Part shown: positions 1 through 10,058 of the stretch, piece after piece
Layout of the letters: every line of letters begins with the position of its first letter
Position numbering within the stretch: the first letter of the stretch is position 1
Assembly (NCBI RefSeq): GCF_022965805.1
Contig: NC_133110.1
Coordinates: forward strand, 32,798,790 to 32,862,789
Length of the DNA: 64,000 bases
Direction: 5' to 3'
From: Primulina eburnea
Lineage: Eukaryota; Streptophyta; Magnoliopsida; Lamiales; Gesneriaceae
Notes under the pieces: model-generated
Told to the model about the DNA's origin: nothing
Databases searched by the model: none
Seen by the model: the letters and a program-made list of their open reading frames with translations, nothing else
Made by a program: the position numbers and the translations under genes

Positions 1-432
1 ACCGTGCTGCAAAATAACGCACATATTGAATTTAGTGTACCAGATATATACCATACCATAAACAAGTTTTCGGTATCGGTATCGAATTCAAAAAATTTCG
101 CTATTTCGGTATATACAGAAATACCAAATTTTTTTATATATGTTAAAAATTATAATATAATGATGTTAGGCTCACTTAGTCTTTCAATTCTTATTTTTTT
201 TGTTGGGCTTTTTAGCTATTTTGTGATGAAAATAATACACCTTTTTTTAAAAAAAAGTTGGTACATACGGTATTACACCGATATCGTATGGAAATTTCGA
301 TAAACCTAAGTTTTTTTTATAAGAACCGTATGTAGTATACCGAAATTTCGGTAGAGTATCTGTATTCATTTTTCGGTACCGAAATTTTTTGGTACGGTAT
401 ATGGTATTATTTTGAAAAATCGTTATACCATA
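1..432. repeat. AT-rich element built on GGTATACCG-type motifs, cut by the window edge
   Basis: Short motifs related to GGTATCGGTAT, ATACCGAAATTTCGG and CATACCGAACC are repeated in both orientations around an AT-rich core. The layout matches the AACCGAA elements farther along (2.0, 19.2 and 62.0 kb) but the core motif differs. The left end is missing because the window starts inside it. A reading frame covers 4-303 but it is repeat sequence with no recognisable protein. It is probably a decayed non-autonomous transposon. Confidence 0.45.
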
Positions 433-827
433 CCGAACCAGGCATAGTTTTGATGATATTCTTCACACTTAGCCAATAAGTTATTCAATTAATGATCTTC
501 TTCACAATTAAAGATATGGTTGTTAACTATATAGTAATCATGCATGTTTTTATTTACTGATACATGAAATAATTTTAAAATTATGATCTTTGAGAATTAT
601 AAGTAGGAAAAATTATATTTATGATTATTTTGTTTATTTCGATTTTGGTAATCTTTATTATCAAATTTCAACTTTAGTTCTATATCTTTTGAATTTTTTT
701 TTTTTTGTAATTTTTTTTTAGCTAGAGTGTTGATATGACACTATATACGTTATGACTACATTAATATCATATAACGTCACTTGGAAAAATTTAAAATTAC
801 CCAAAAAACAAAGATAAGGGACTAAGA
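433..827. other. AT-rich spacer without recognised genes
   Basis: This stretch is AT-rich with homopolymer T tracts near 690-720. I see no coding signature and no repeat shared with the rest of the window. It ends at the target duplication of the Mutator-like element. Confidence 0.4.
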
Positions 828-836
828 ATGATAAAA

Positions 837-944
837 AGGGAAATTGCATATACTACCCCCGTGATATCCCGAGTTGGCATAAATCTCCTCGTGAAAAATT
901 TATCATCTAAAAACTCCCTGTGTTTTTTAATGTCCAGCTCACGC
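837..944 (+). repeat. Left terminal inverted repeat of the Pack-MULE
   Basis: It begins AGGGAAATTGCATATAC and ends at CCAGCTCACGC. Its reverse complement is found at 1755-1862 with about four mismatches, including the outermost base (A here, G in the partner). Confidence 0.88.
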
Positions 945-1012
945 ATGCCAATCATGCTTTTAGTCAAACAAAATTTTTTATTGTCCAAAATATCCCTCCT
1001 TAAATAATAAGT

Positions 1013-1640
1013 TCAATTATTTCATTTTCAGCCTCCGCCTCCTAATTATGGTTGGGTTGCTCCGAACTTGCAGAATTATGCAGCAAATTTCTCAAATTTA
1101 AATACCAATGCTGCAGCTCAACCTGAATATCAGAGACCAGCTCAAAGTATTAAACCAAATATATATCCTCATGCCGTGCTCGATGCTACCAACTGGCTGG
1201 GGTACTCCACATGCGAACGCTAGCATGGGATGGGGGAATCCAGCACCGGCAAACTCAAATATGTACATGGGACCACCTATCCAACCCACAGTCAACACAA
1301 ATTCCGGCTGGCTTGCTCCCACTGGAAATGCAGGGGCTAATGTTCCAGGATAGGTGCAGGCTCTCTGGGCCCCGGTTGGGTTGCTCCGGCAGTTCAAGGT
1401 TCAATACATGGGAATGGGTGGGGCCCACCGAGTGCTAATTCGGGTGCTCCCGCTCCTGTTCAAGGGTCCACTTCGTTCGGCGGTGGAGGCTCTAGAGGTT
1501 CTTCTAATAGGCGAGACACTTCTTGGGTTTTGGTGGTGGCAGACCTTGGGGATATCTTACCTCAACATTTGGATTCATAATTTTGGATCAATCTTGGGTT
1601 TTTAAAAGGAGAAAATGCAGAAATCGAGAAATGAAGAAGA
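1013..1640 (+). pseudogene. Captured gene fragment, Gly/Trp/Pro/Asn-rich, perhaps from a CCCH zinc-finger (NERD-type) protein C-terminus
   Basis: An intron-end-like stretch (TTTCATTTTCAG, ending at 1029) precedes a frame reading QPPPPNYGWVAPNLQ. Further blocks in shifted frames read GWGNPAPANSN, GWLAPTGNAGANVPG, GNGWGPPSANSGAPAPVQG and FGGGGSRGSSNRRDT. A last block resembles GFGGGRPW. This spacing of GW(V/L)AP and APVQG units resembles the C-terminal tail of plant zinc-finger CCCH proteins with SWIB/Plus-3/GYF domains (the NERD type). The terminal CCCH finger itself is not visible. Stops and frameshifts separate the blocks, so no full protein is made. The family call comes from memory of the repeat style and is tentative. 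Confidence 0.5.
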
Positions 1641-1754
1641 AGAAGAGGTCTTCTATTTCTATATCGAACGAGGGCATTTTAGACAAAAAACCTCATAAAA
1701 CAATGACAATTCGCAACTTTACGCGCGTGTCGTATAAACCATACTGGCGAGGGG

Positions 1755-1862
1755 GCGTGAGCTGGACATTAAAAAACACAGGGAGATTTTAGATGATAAA
1801 TTTTTCACGAGGGGATTTATGCCAACTCGAGATATCACGGGGGTAGTATATGCAATTTCCCC
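1755..1862 (-). repeat. Right terminal inverted repeat of the Pack-MULE
   Basis: It is the inverted partner of 837-944 and has exactly the same length. The 9-bp target duplication follows directly at 1863-1871. Confidence 0.88.
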
Positions 1863-2006
1863 ATGATAAAATACCAAATTTACAAAGAGACATACAAGAC
1901 TGAAAATGCATTTTTTCTCTTGATACTAAACATTTATTAACTTTACGCTAATTCTAAAACCCGAGGGGACAAATTGTAATTTTTGAAAGCTTTATTCAAA
2001 ACAAAT

Positions 2007-2459
2007 AGGAGTGTAACCAAAAAAACCGTAAATTCAAACCGAAGAAACCGAAAATCGAACTAAGCTGAAAATCAAAAATTTAAATTCGGATGTACCCAAT
2101 TTTATATGCTTCGGTTTCAAATTTTATTTGTCAAAATCGAACCGACCGAAAAAAACAAAATTTAATTAAATTAATAACTTTATTTAAATTATATATTTTA
2201 TGATATGATATTTAATGAATTAAGAATCATTTTTTCATTTGATTGTTATTGTTATTTATTTAGTTCATTTAGAATTATTAATTTAAATAATTATCAAAAC
2301 CGAATAAATCAAATCGAAATAACCAAACCTTTGTTAGAAAATAGAACCAAATCGAATAAAAACGATTCAGATATTGAATTATAGATTTTCAAAATCAAAA
2401 TTTAAAACCGAAAACCAAAGCTAACCGGATCGACCGGACCGGACCAATGCACACCTTGA
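2007..2459. repeat. AACCGAA-type AT-rich element
   Basis: Both ends are rich in AACCGAA-like motifs and the core is AT-rich. The outer ends (AGGAGTGTAACC on the left, reverse complement CAAGGTGTGCAT on the right) form an imperfect short inverted repeat. The same architecture recurs at 19.2 and 62.0 kb. No coding capacity is seen. It is likely a non-autonomous DNA transposon or a repeat derived from one. Confidence 0.5.
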
Positions 2460-3722
2460 AACGACAAGTCCCGGCATTTCAAGCTGCTGTTTGACCCACA
2501 TTCTATTCATAATTGGCACTCATTCTTTAATTTCTCCACGAAAACAGAAGGGAAAAATTCACAATTTCTGGGGAGGAATTTGCAGCCTGTTAGCGTAATT
2601 ATACAGAAATCCAAAATCGGTAATGTAAATCCCTCTTCTTTTTGTTGATTCAGCTGCTTTCATCATCCATAAATATCGAAAGGGCAAAATAAATAATTTT
2701 TTTGAGACATTTTCTTGATTTTGTCTTATGGGTTCTTTGTTATTCGCAATCATTTTCTAGGTTCTTCTGCACTCCTTATGCCTTTTTGGTTTTGGTAATT
2801 TTGATTTGAGTTTATTTAGTTGGAGCTGAAAGCCACGTCTTTTAATGTGTGTGCATGTTTGATCTTTAATATTATAATTAAATCTGAAGCAACTTTTAGA
2901 ACAAAGACAATAGCTTGGTGACACAAAATGGTGAAATAGTGGGTTTTTTTAATTGTCATATAAATATTGTCAAGGATTTGTCTTGATGGAATTTTTGCTC
3001 CTTGTGGCACCACTGTGGCATTTTGATGAATGATCGGGTTCTCTGCAAGGGAAAAAAGAACAAAATGGACAAGTCTGTCTGATGGTTTATGGTTACATTT
3101 TCTAAGGGTAGTGAATATTTTGTATCTCTGTTGCTTCTAGATGTCTGGTGTATGTGGTAGCAATGTCTCTTTAAATGATGATGATTTGTTGGAGATCAGG
3201 GCAAGATGCAAGGAGGTTTAGCATATTTTCTCCTTTTAAAAAAAATACTAGTTTTGCAGTACTTAGATTGGAGAAATTTAAGAGATTAGATTATATTCTT
3301 TGAAATGGTATTGTAATTTGGTACATGTTTATTGCTATTCTACTTCATTTATTGTTTGTTTTGCTTTTAAGTTCTAATAATATCATTGTCATCTGATTCT
3401 TGCCAATAGATAAATAAGTGATGGAATTTAGTGAAAATGTTGTCTCGTTATTTACGAACGAGTTCAAGCTGACCACCAGTGATGTCAGTGATCGGACTTT
3501 TTTGGTGTGTCGTAGATGAGTGAAGGAAGGCAAACTTGAGAATTGAGATATGAGTAAACATTGCAAAGGAGACATGAAAGAATGAAATTTATGCAACATT
3601 AAATACACTGGTATTTACACATGAGGTCACAATTGACTTCGACCGCTTGCAAGATTTTGGAAACAGTGTATTTTTAATGTTGCAAGAGAAATATGTCAAT
3701 CCGGAAAACTGCAGATCATTTT

Positions 3723-3830
3723 ACAGGTCTAATTTGGTCATTTTAATAACATGCGCTTACAGGTTTGATTTGATCACTTTAATACCATGCACTCACAGGT
3801 CTAATCTGGTCATTTTAATTACATGCTTCA
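3723..3830. repeat. Three tandem 36-bp units
   Basis: Units start at 3723, 3759 and 3795, each beginning ACAGGT(C/T)T and ending near an ATGC box. They diverge by several substitutions. The array lies in the long first intron of the coiled-coil pseudogene. Confidence 0.8.
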
Positions 3831-4136
3831 GATGCATGACTAAGATTGCTTTTGCTTGTCGCCTCGATTTAGGAACATATTTCCTATTTTATTAACGATT
3901 TCGGCAATGTTTCTATCAATGCCTGTTGTCTGGCCGTTATGATGTTCAGCTGTTTTGTTGTTTCATGCCTTTAAATTTTGTCCTCTGATGCAGATGACAA
4001 AGGAAAAGTAGATGTTAAGAGATTCAAAGTCCCAGAGCTTCGAACTAATCAGAGTATTAACTTTTTCTTTTAGCTACATGCTCATGTGATAAACTATGTA
4101 TTGCACAAAGCTTAGGCTGTGGTACGTAAGTCTTTT

Positions 4137-4139
<3 letters not shown>

Positions 4140-4183
<44 letters not shown>
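4140..4183. repeat. (TA)n microsatellite
   Basis: An uninterrupted run of about twenty TA units lies in an intron of the coiled-coil pseudogene. Confidence 0.9.
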
Positions 4184-4185
<2 letters not shown>

Positions 4186-5854
4186 ATGTTGGTATCTGTT
4201 ATTTCCCCTTGCTGTGTTTTTTAAAAATTACAGTAGCTAATATTGGCTACGAGCGTTTTGGAGAAAAGAATCATATAGTCAATTATTTCACGTTTTTCCT
4301 GCCTGTACCTTAGTGATTGAACACGTTTCCTTCTACATATAGCAAAAAAGTTGTCTTCTTTAGGTTTATCTGACATTTTTAACAAGTTTCCCACTATTTA
4401 AGTGGCCCGTACACCTAGTGGGCCAACTGCCTTTGAGATAGACACCTTATGTTTCCTCCACTCTCTCATTTAGGCAACTAGTGGCTTATTTAGATTCTGA
4501 TTGAAATCATTTCCATCTTTACTTTCTATCCTGCTTTACTTTATTTCCCACCTTTATCCGTTCTGTCATCGGTATTGTCCATCCATTTCTGTGCTTTTGA
4601 CATGAATTTAATCATAAATGAAAACAAATCTGTTTTATGGAACTGCAAAGTGAATACGCCCATCAAATTACAAATTTGATGAATTTCAAGCAATATTAGG
4701 ATATGAGACACCTATTAATTCTAGTCACTTCTCTTTGATGCGTCTTTGATGCAGAAATTGGAATGTCATGTCAAGAATTAACTGAAGCCCGTGCGGAAGA
4801 CAAAAACTGCATACAGGAATTGGAAAGAGAACGAGTAATTGTTGCCAAGAAATAGGTGGGGATCCTCTGCGATTTACTTTCATTCTTAGAGGTTATCTTC
4901 ACATTGTCTAGAGATGACGCGAAACTCTTTTTTTCATGCGGTTTTACTTCAAACTATTCATCTCCAAGACATTGCCAACAATGTCAATTAGAGTGATTGC
5001 TAGGAACAATGGCTTGTGGCTAGAGTGTTTCCATTATTCTCTTATTTTATATTCATGATATAAATATACCTAGTTAAGTGGCCACTTTCTCCTTTTATAA
5101 TTCAATTGCAGCTTAAATGTTAAGATGCAGAGAGTTTTTTCCTTGAAGCTGTTTTTCCCAAACTAATAAGAAGATAAAAAAGAGAACATCACCAAGTTAC
5201 CTTTTTCAATTTAAAATATTTTTTAGATAGTCCTAACATGATACTTCTATAGTCTTGTTAATATTAGATTTGACTGATCAGTTAAATAATAACTCGCAGA
5301 TTACCTGCAGGATCAACTGAACACAAGAAACTCTTACTGCCCTGATGAAGAAATAAGCAGCCTTAGGCTAAAACTCGCAAACATGGAAAATCTAGGGGAG
5401 GTCAGACAGTTAAGGGAGCTGATGAAGATATCTGAATCTGAGCGAGTGCTGTTAATGGAAGAAATGAGGATAAAGAAGTTATCATAAGGAACTCAGCATC
5501 ATGTATTGAGAAGCTGGAGGAGTCAGTATCATCAATGGGATTAGAGTATCAATGTGAAATAGAGAGTACTAAGCTAGAGCTGATAGCCTTGGAGCAGAAT
5601 TTCTTCGAAGCAAAAAAATTGCTAGAAGAAAAAACTAAACAAAATTCTTCCATGAATGAGTTAATTCGGGATCTTGAGCTTCAAATTCAGGATGCTGATA
5701 AGGTAATTGAGATCCTAGACAAAGAAAATAAAGACTTGAAAGAAAAAGTCAAAGCATCTGAATTGAATGCCAAAGAATTTGCTGAGAAGATGGCGGAGCA
5801 ATTTAATGTCTGGAAAAATTGCTTTCAATCAAGCACAACAGAAAATGATACAAG

Positions 5855-6308
5855 GTATTCTAAAGACTTCTATGCATTTGTGTGCACTAACATGATGCAC
5901 CTGCGATGCACGCAAATATCAATTATATAATAAAAATTTAAAAATTTAATATTCTAAAAAACCAATTTGAATCATTTTATAATTTATCTGAGTTTAATCT
6001 TTTGTCATATTATATTGATAAATTAATTAAGAACTTATATAACTTACTTCCAAAATTGTTTCTCAAATTAAAATTCAAGTTGTTGATTTTATGTTATATA
6101 ATAAATTAAAATAAGCATTATCTATAGAATGAAATGAACTGAAAGAAATTTAAAAATATATAAATCCAAACATCACATATAAGGCAGAATAATCTAAAAA
6201 TCAATCAAATTATGAATTTTATAAATACAGAAATCATAATTTACATAGATGAATCACATTAAGAACAAATAATTATCAATTTAAAATCCTCACGACTAAC
6301 TCATCAAA
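5855..6308. other. AT-rich spacer, no gene seen
   Basis: Very AT-rich sequence follows the last recognisable block of the coiled-coil pseudogene and ends where the large inverted repeat begins. The missing 3' part of the pseudogene cannot be recognised here. Confidence 0.4.
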
Positions 6309-6395
6309 ACAACAAGAGGAAGGACCTATAAGGCTTTTACAACAAACAACCTTAATAAAGGCTTAAAATAAAAATTAATCTTCAAATCTTCAGCT

Positions 6396-6635
6396 TTAAG
6401 CAGCGAGTTGTGAACGCTGCTTCTCGTATGCCTTTAAGGTCAGTTTAGATCTTTCTAAATGTGGATGTATAAACCACTGTTTGTAAATATGATTGATTTC
6501 TAGATCTTTTAATCGATTTTCAAGACTCTCAATTTGAGTTTTTATTAATTTAATTTTCTTTTTTATTATTAAAAGATAATTTGCAGATGACATGATATAA
6601 TCGAAAGGTGGATCATAAATATAATCATAAGACAT
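6396..6635 (-). CDS. Short charged protein downstream of the left-arm promoter, virus-like remnant
   Basis: An open frame of 79 codons starts MSYDYIYDPP and is rich in Lys, Leu, Ile and Glu, with a likely short coiled coil around residues 30-50. It lies just downstream of the leftward promoter-like segment and has a paired copy at 9834-10058. I do not recognise its function. Its position suggests the first reading frame of the virus-like transcript. Expression is unknown. Confidence 0.4.
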   Translation of the reverse strand: MSYDYIYDPPFDYIMSSANYLLIIKKKIKLIKTQIESLENRLKDLEINHIYKQWFIHPHLERSKLTLKAYEKQRSQLAA

Positions 6636-6754
6636 ATACTTACATGATATTGCAGAAATATGAGAATGAAAAGCTAGAGAGAATTCTTCGAAATATTAGA
6701 CTTTGTATTAAGAAAGAGAAAGTAGTATTTTCGGTGTGTGGATCACAAAGGGAA

Positions 6755-6855
6755 TTCACTCCTTAAATAAACTTAAAACTTAAACAGTAGTTCCACTTAC
6801 TACCTGTTAAAACATAACACGTAAAAGATAAAATATAATATAGACACGTACAACT
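6755..6855 (-). promoter_or_regulatory. 35S-like promoter, left arm, pointing outward
   Basis: This is the inverted partner of the right-arm promoter. The TATA-like CCTTAAATAA (reverse TTATTTAAGG) lies at 6761-6770, and ACACGT boxes lie near 6817 and 6845 on its upstream side. It drives leftward. Confidence 0.45.
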
Positions 6856-6959
6856 TAAAGGATAAGCATACAATCCCAATGATTCACAACAATAATACAG
6901 ACTTTTAATAGACTTTTAGTCGTGACATCCAGCTCATACTTCCACTGGCTTATGCATTT

Positions 6960-8130
6960 AATAATGCGAAAATATCATCATCATCATAAGAGTCCTGTGC
7001 ATCCTGATCTTGATCATCTTGTTCCGTCATAGAAGTATCTTCTTCAGTTTTCTCTTTCCCTTTTGAGGAAGTCGATGCTTGAGTTGATAAATTTGAGTTT
7101 CATCAAATACTTCTGAATCATAGAAGTAATGGTATTTTTATCCAAATGTTGGAAAAGTTCTTTAAGTAACGTAGTCTGATTTGGGATGTCATGATTTAAA
7201 TTTGTCATGGTCTCTCTAGCTGGTCCAAGAGCAATTACCCATGGCGATCATAGACTTTTCCTTCTGCAAAAAAGTCTTATTTTCCCCACGATTTTATTAA
7301 AAAATTTCTGATTAAGATGGTAGGAGCAAATTTGATTTCGAACTTTTTTTTAACCATTTCTTGGAGTCCATATTCCCAATATATAATCCAGGAAACATTA
7401 TATTTTAGGGCAAATTGTATCATGGCTGTCAATCCGTCAAATTGTATATTTGCTTGTCAAAATTTAATCCATATGTTTTTAACATTTCTTGGAAGAATAG
7501 AGGGCATTACCCCCTATGAAAAGGAGAAAATTTTAAACCAAATAGGTAAAAACTGATGAATATCATCTAATTGGAATTTTATCCACCAAGAATTTTTACG
7601 TTGAGAATTCTCATAGATAAGAGTTGTATCCCAAGCCATGATATAATCATGATAATTGAACATATTTGGCATTGTCTAAAAAGTATTCAATTGCCTGGCT
7701 TGACCAAGAGGTAAACCCCAATTAGCAGCTGGGATAATTTTCTTTATAATCATTTTAGAAAATGCGAAATCGTGATTGCGATCCATATGTTGTATTTCAA
7801 CTGAACTTGTTTTTACTAAGATTGTTTCAAATTAATCTCTAGTTTTTCTTCCTAATATGGGTTGTAAATCTTTAATTAAATAGCTTTGAGCTATATGGAT
7901 TGGTGATAGACCTTTTAGGTCTTTGTCAACAGGACAACAATTAAGATATCTTGAAATTAAGTAAGTATATTTTAATTCTTCTTTTGATCATTTTAATGCA
8001 AATATTGCATTATTATAATAATGAATTTAATATGCAGTAGAGTCATCTGTGAATTCTTTAATAGGGTCAAATTTCTTTTCCTCTGTAGTAGCCATATTAG
8101 GCTGAGAAACAATTGCACCTCTTTTAAAAG
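6960..8130 (-). pseudogene. Broken virus-like protein gene in the left arm
   Basis: This is the inverted counterpart of 8345-9519, read on the minus strand. It has its own set of stops and frame breaks, some shared with the right arm and some not. Shared breaks would predate the duplication that made the hairpin. Unshared ones came afterwards. Confidence 0.5.
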
Positions 8131-8180
8131 GTGACTTGGTCATGGGCTTTTTTCCCGTTGCTGGCTGTTTTAGGACTGTC

Positions 8181-8298
8181 TTCCAGTGTTGATCCCTATA
8201 AAAATTCTCTGATTAGAAAATATGGTAAAGAATTAGATTTTCTAGATATATGTTCAATATCAAAATCGAAACATGCTAATATAGCTTGTCATCTAGCA
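8181..8298 (+). other. Unpaired loop of the inverted repeat, still coding-like
   Basis: The 118-bp centre has no inverted partner. On the plus strand it reads in one open frame into the right arm (through about 8352), so it is extra virus-like coding sequence present in only one of the two copies. This means two unequal copies were joined head to head, rather than one copy folding back exactly. Confidence 0.6.
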
Positions 8299-9515
8299 GA
8301 CAGTCCTAAAACGGGCAGCAACGGGAAAAAAACCCATGAACAAGTCACCTTTTAAAAGAGGTGCAACTGTTTCTCAGCCTAATATGGCTACTACAGAGGA
8401 AAAGAAATTTAACCCTATTTCGTAGACGACTCTACTGCATATGAAATTCATTATTATAATAATGCAATATTTGCATTAAAAGGATCAAAAGAAGAATTAA
8501 AATATTCTTACTTAATTTCAAGATGTCTTAATTGTTGTCCTGTTGACAAAGACCTAAAAGGTCTATCACCAATCCATATAGCTCAAAGTTATTTAATTAA
8601 AGATTTACAACTCATATTAGGAAGTAAAACTATACATTACTTTGAAACAATCTTAGTAGAAACCAGTTAAGTTGAAATACAACATATAGATCGCAATCGC
8701 GATTTCGCATTTTCTAAAATGATTATAAAAAAAATTATCCCAGCTGCTAATTGGGGTTTACCTCTTGGTCAAGCCAGACAATTAAACACTTTTCAGGCAA
8801 TGCCAAATATATTCAATTATCATGATTATATCATGGCTTGGGATACAACTCTTATCTATGAGAATTCTCAACGTAAACATTCTCGGTGGATAAAATTCCA
8901 ATTAGATGATATTCATCAGTTTATACCTACTTGGTTTAAAACTTTCTTGTTTTCATGGGGGGTAATGCCCTCTATTTTTCCAAGAAATGTTAAAAACATA
9001 TGAATTAAATTTAACAAGTAAATATATAATTTGACGGATTGACAGCCATGATATAATTTGCCATAAATTATAATATTCCCTGATTAAACGATGAGAATAT
9101 GGACTCCAAGAAATGGTTAAAGAAAAGTTCGAAATCAAATTTGCTCCTAATATCTTAATCAGAATTTTTTTAATAAAATGGTGGGGAAAAGAGGACTTTT
9201 TTGCATAAGGAAAAGTCTATGATCGTCATGGGGTAATTGCTCTTGGACCAGCCAGAGAGACCATGACAAATTTATATCATGACATCCCAAATCAGACTAC
9301 ATTACTTAAAGAGTTTTTCCAACATTTGGATAAATATACCAGTACTTCTATGTTTTCTGAAGTATTTGGTGAAAAATAAAATTTATCAACTCAAGCATCG
9401 ACTTCCTCAAAAGGGAAAGAGAAAAATGAAGAAGAAACTCCTATGACGGAATAAGAAGATCATGATGCACATGACCCTTATGATGAAGATGATATTTTCG
9501 CATTATTATATGCAT
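8290..9515 (+). pseudogene. Broken virus-like protein gene in the right arm
   Basis: Coding-like blocks follow each other in changing frames. There is a block near 8345-8660, the clearest open stretch at 8719-9003 (94 codons, rich in Trp, Phe and Asn), a block near 9230-9378, and an acidic tail to about 9519. Stops and frameshifts separate them. The central block resembles plant pararetrovirus-like proteins. It lies upstream of the promoter-like segment, as the end of a circular viral genome would. It cannot encode a working protein. Confidence 0.5.
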
Positions 9516-9609
9516 AAGCCAGTGGAAGTATAAGCTGGATGTCATGACTAAAAGTCCATTGTAAAAGTCTGTATTATTGTTGTGAATTATTGGGATTGTA
9601 TGCTTATCT

Positions 9610-9715
9610 TTTAAGTTGTACGTGTCTATACCATCTTTTACGTGTCATGTTTTTAGAGGTAGTAAGTGGAACTACTGTTTAAGCTTTCAGTTTATTTAAG
9701 GAGTGGATTCACTTT
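9610..9715 (+). promoter_or_regulatory. 35S-like promoter, right arm, pointing outward
   Basis: Two ACGTGTC boxes (about 9620 and 9640) precede a TATA-like TTATTTAAGG at 9692-9701. A CTTTGTGATCCACACACCG leader follows. The spacing from bZIP-type boxes to TATA and then leader is like the caulimovirid full-length-transcript promoter. Activity is inferred only from layout. Confidence 0.5.
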
Positions 9716-9833
9716 GTGATCCACACACCGAAAATACTACTTTCTCTTTCTTAATACAAAGTCTAATATTTCGAAGAATTCTCTCTAGCTTTCCATTCTC
9801 ATATTTCTGCAAGATCATGTAAGTATATGTCTT

Positions 9834-10058
9834 ATGATTATATTATCCATCTTTCGATTATATCGTGTCATCTGCAAATTATCTTTTAATATAAAAAAAA
9901 TTAAATTAATAAAAACTCAAATTGATAGTTTTGAAAATCGATTCAAAGATCCAGAAATCAATCCTATTTACAAACAATGGTTTATACATCCACATTTAGA
10001 AAAATCTAAACTGACCTTAAAGGCATACGAGAAGCAGAGTTCACAACTCGCTACTTAA
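9834..10058 (+). pseudogene. Right-arm copy of the short charged virus-like frame
   Basis: It matches 6396-6635 but its first part has changed: the MSYDYIYDPP start region is interrupted, and the present frame opens in shifted sequence. The last 55 or so codons align well with the left-arm copy. It lies downstream of the rightward promoter-like segment. Confidence 0.45.

Larger units (their letters stand above)
837..1862. mobile_element. Pack-MULE: Mutator-like non-autonomous transposon carrying gene fragments
   Basis: The element is 1,026 bp and is bounded by 108-bp terminal inverted repeats (837-944 and 1755-1862) that differ at only about four positions. A perfect 9-bp direct repeat, ATGATAAAA, flanks it at 828-836 and 1863-1871. 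Long near-identical TIRs with a 9-bp target duplication are the hallmark of Mutator-like elements. No transposase is present. The interior is GC-richer than its surroundings and encodes Pro/Gly/Trp/Asn-rich peptide stretches that look taken from a host gene. That combination is what defines a Pack-MULE. The high TIR identity suggests a fairly recent insertion. Confidence 0.88.
3141..5854 (+). pseudogene. Decayed coiled-coil protein gene, introns retained
   Basis: Four exon-like blocks sit between plausible GT-AG borders: 3141-3215 (begins MSGVCGSNVSLNDDD), 3994-4053, 4755-4855 and 5300-5854. Together they would encode a Glu/Lys/Leu-rich protein with strong heptad character (for example RLKLANMENLGEVRQLRE and ELIALEQNFFEAKKL), as in plant myosin-heavy-chain-like coiled-coil proteins. 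Several lesions are visible. There is an in-frame TAG at the sixth codon of block 2. Block 3 has a one-base loss after CHVK and another frame break before its end. Block 4 has a frame break near 5470-5490. Retained introns mean it arose by DNA duplication or decayed in place, not by retroposition. The stretch just upstream (2545-3140) may hold an old 5' UTR. I cannot name the family, and the 3' part of the gene is missing. Confidence 0.6.
6309..8180 (-). repeat. Left arm of the inverted repeat
   Basis: Read on the minus strand, this arm runs from the hairpin centre outward and matches the right arm nearly end to end. The outer end (ACAAGAGGAAGGACCTATAAGG) pairs with 10122-10144. The inner end pairs GGACTGTC at 8173-8180 with GACAGTCC at 8299-8306. 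Confidence 0.85.

Noticed and set aside
1098..1397. Minus-strand frame of 99 codons opposite the Pack-MULE cargo
   Set aside because: It is the antisense shadow of the GC-rich captured fragment, whose sense strand carries the GW/AP repeat pattern.
3723..3830. CRISPR-like array
   Set aside because: Three diverged tandem units without spacers in a plant genome. This is a minisatellite.
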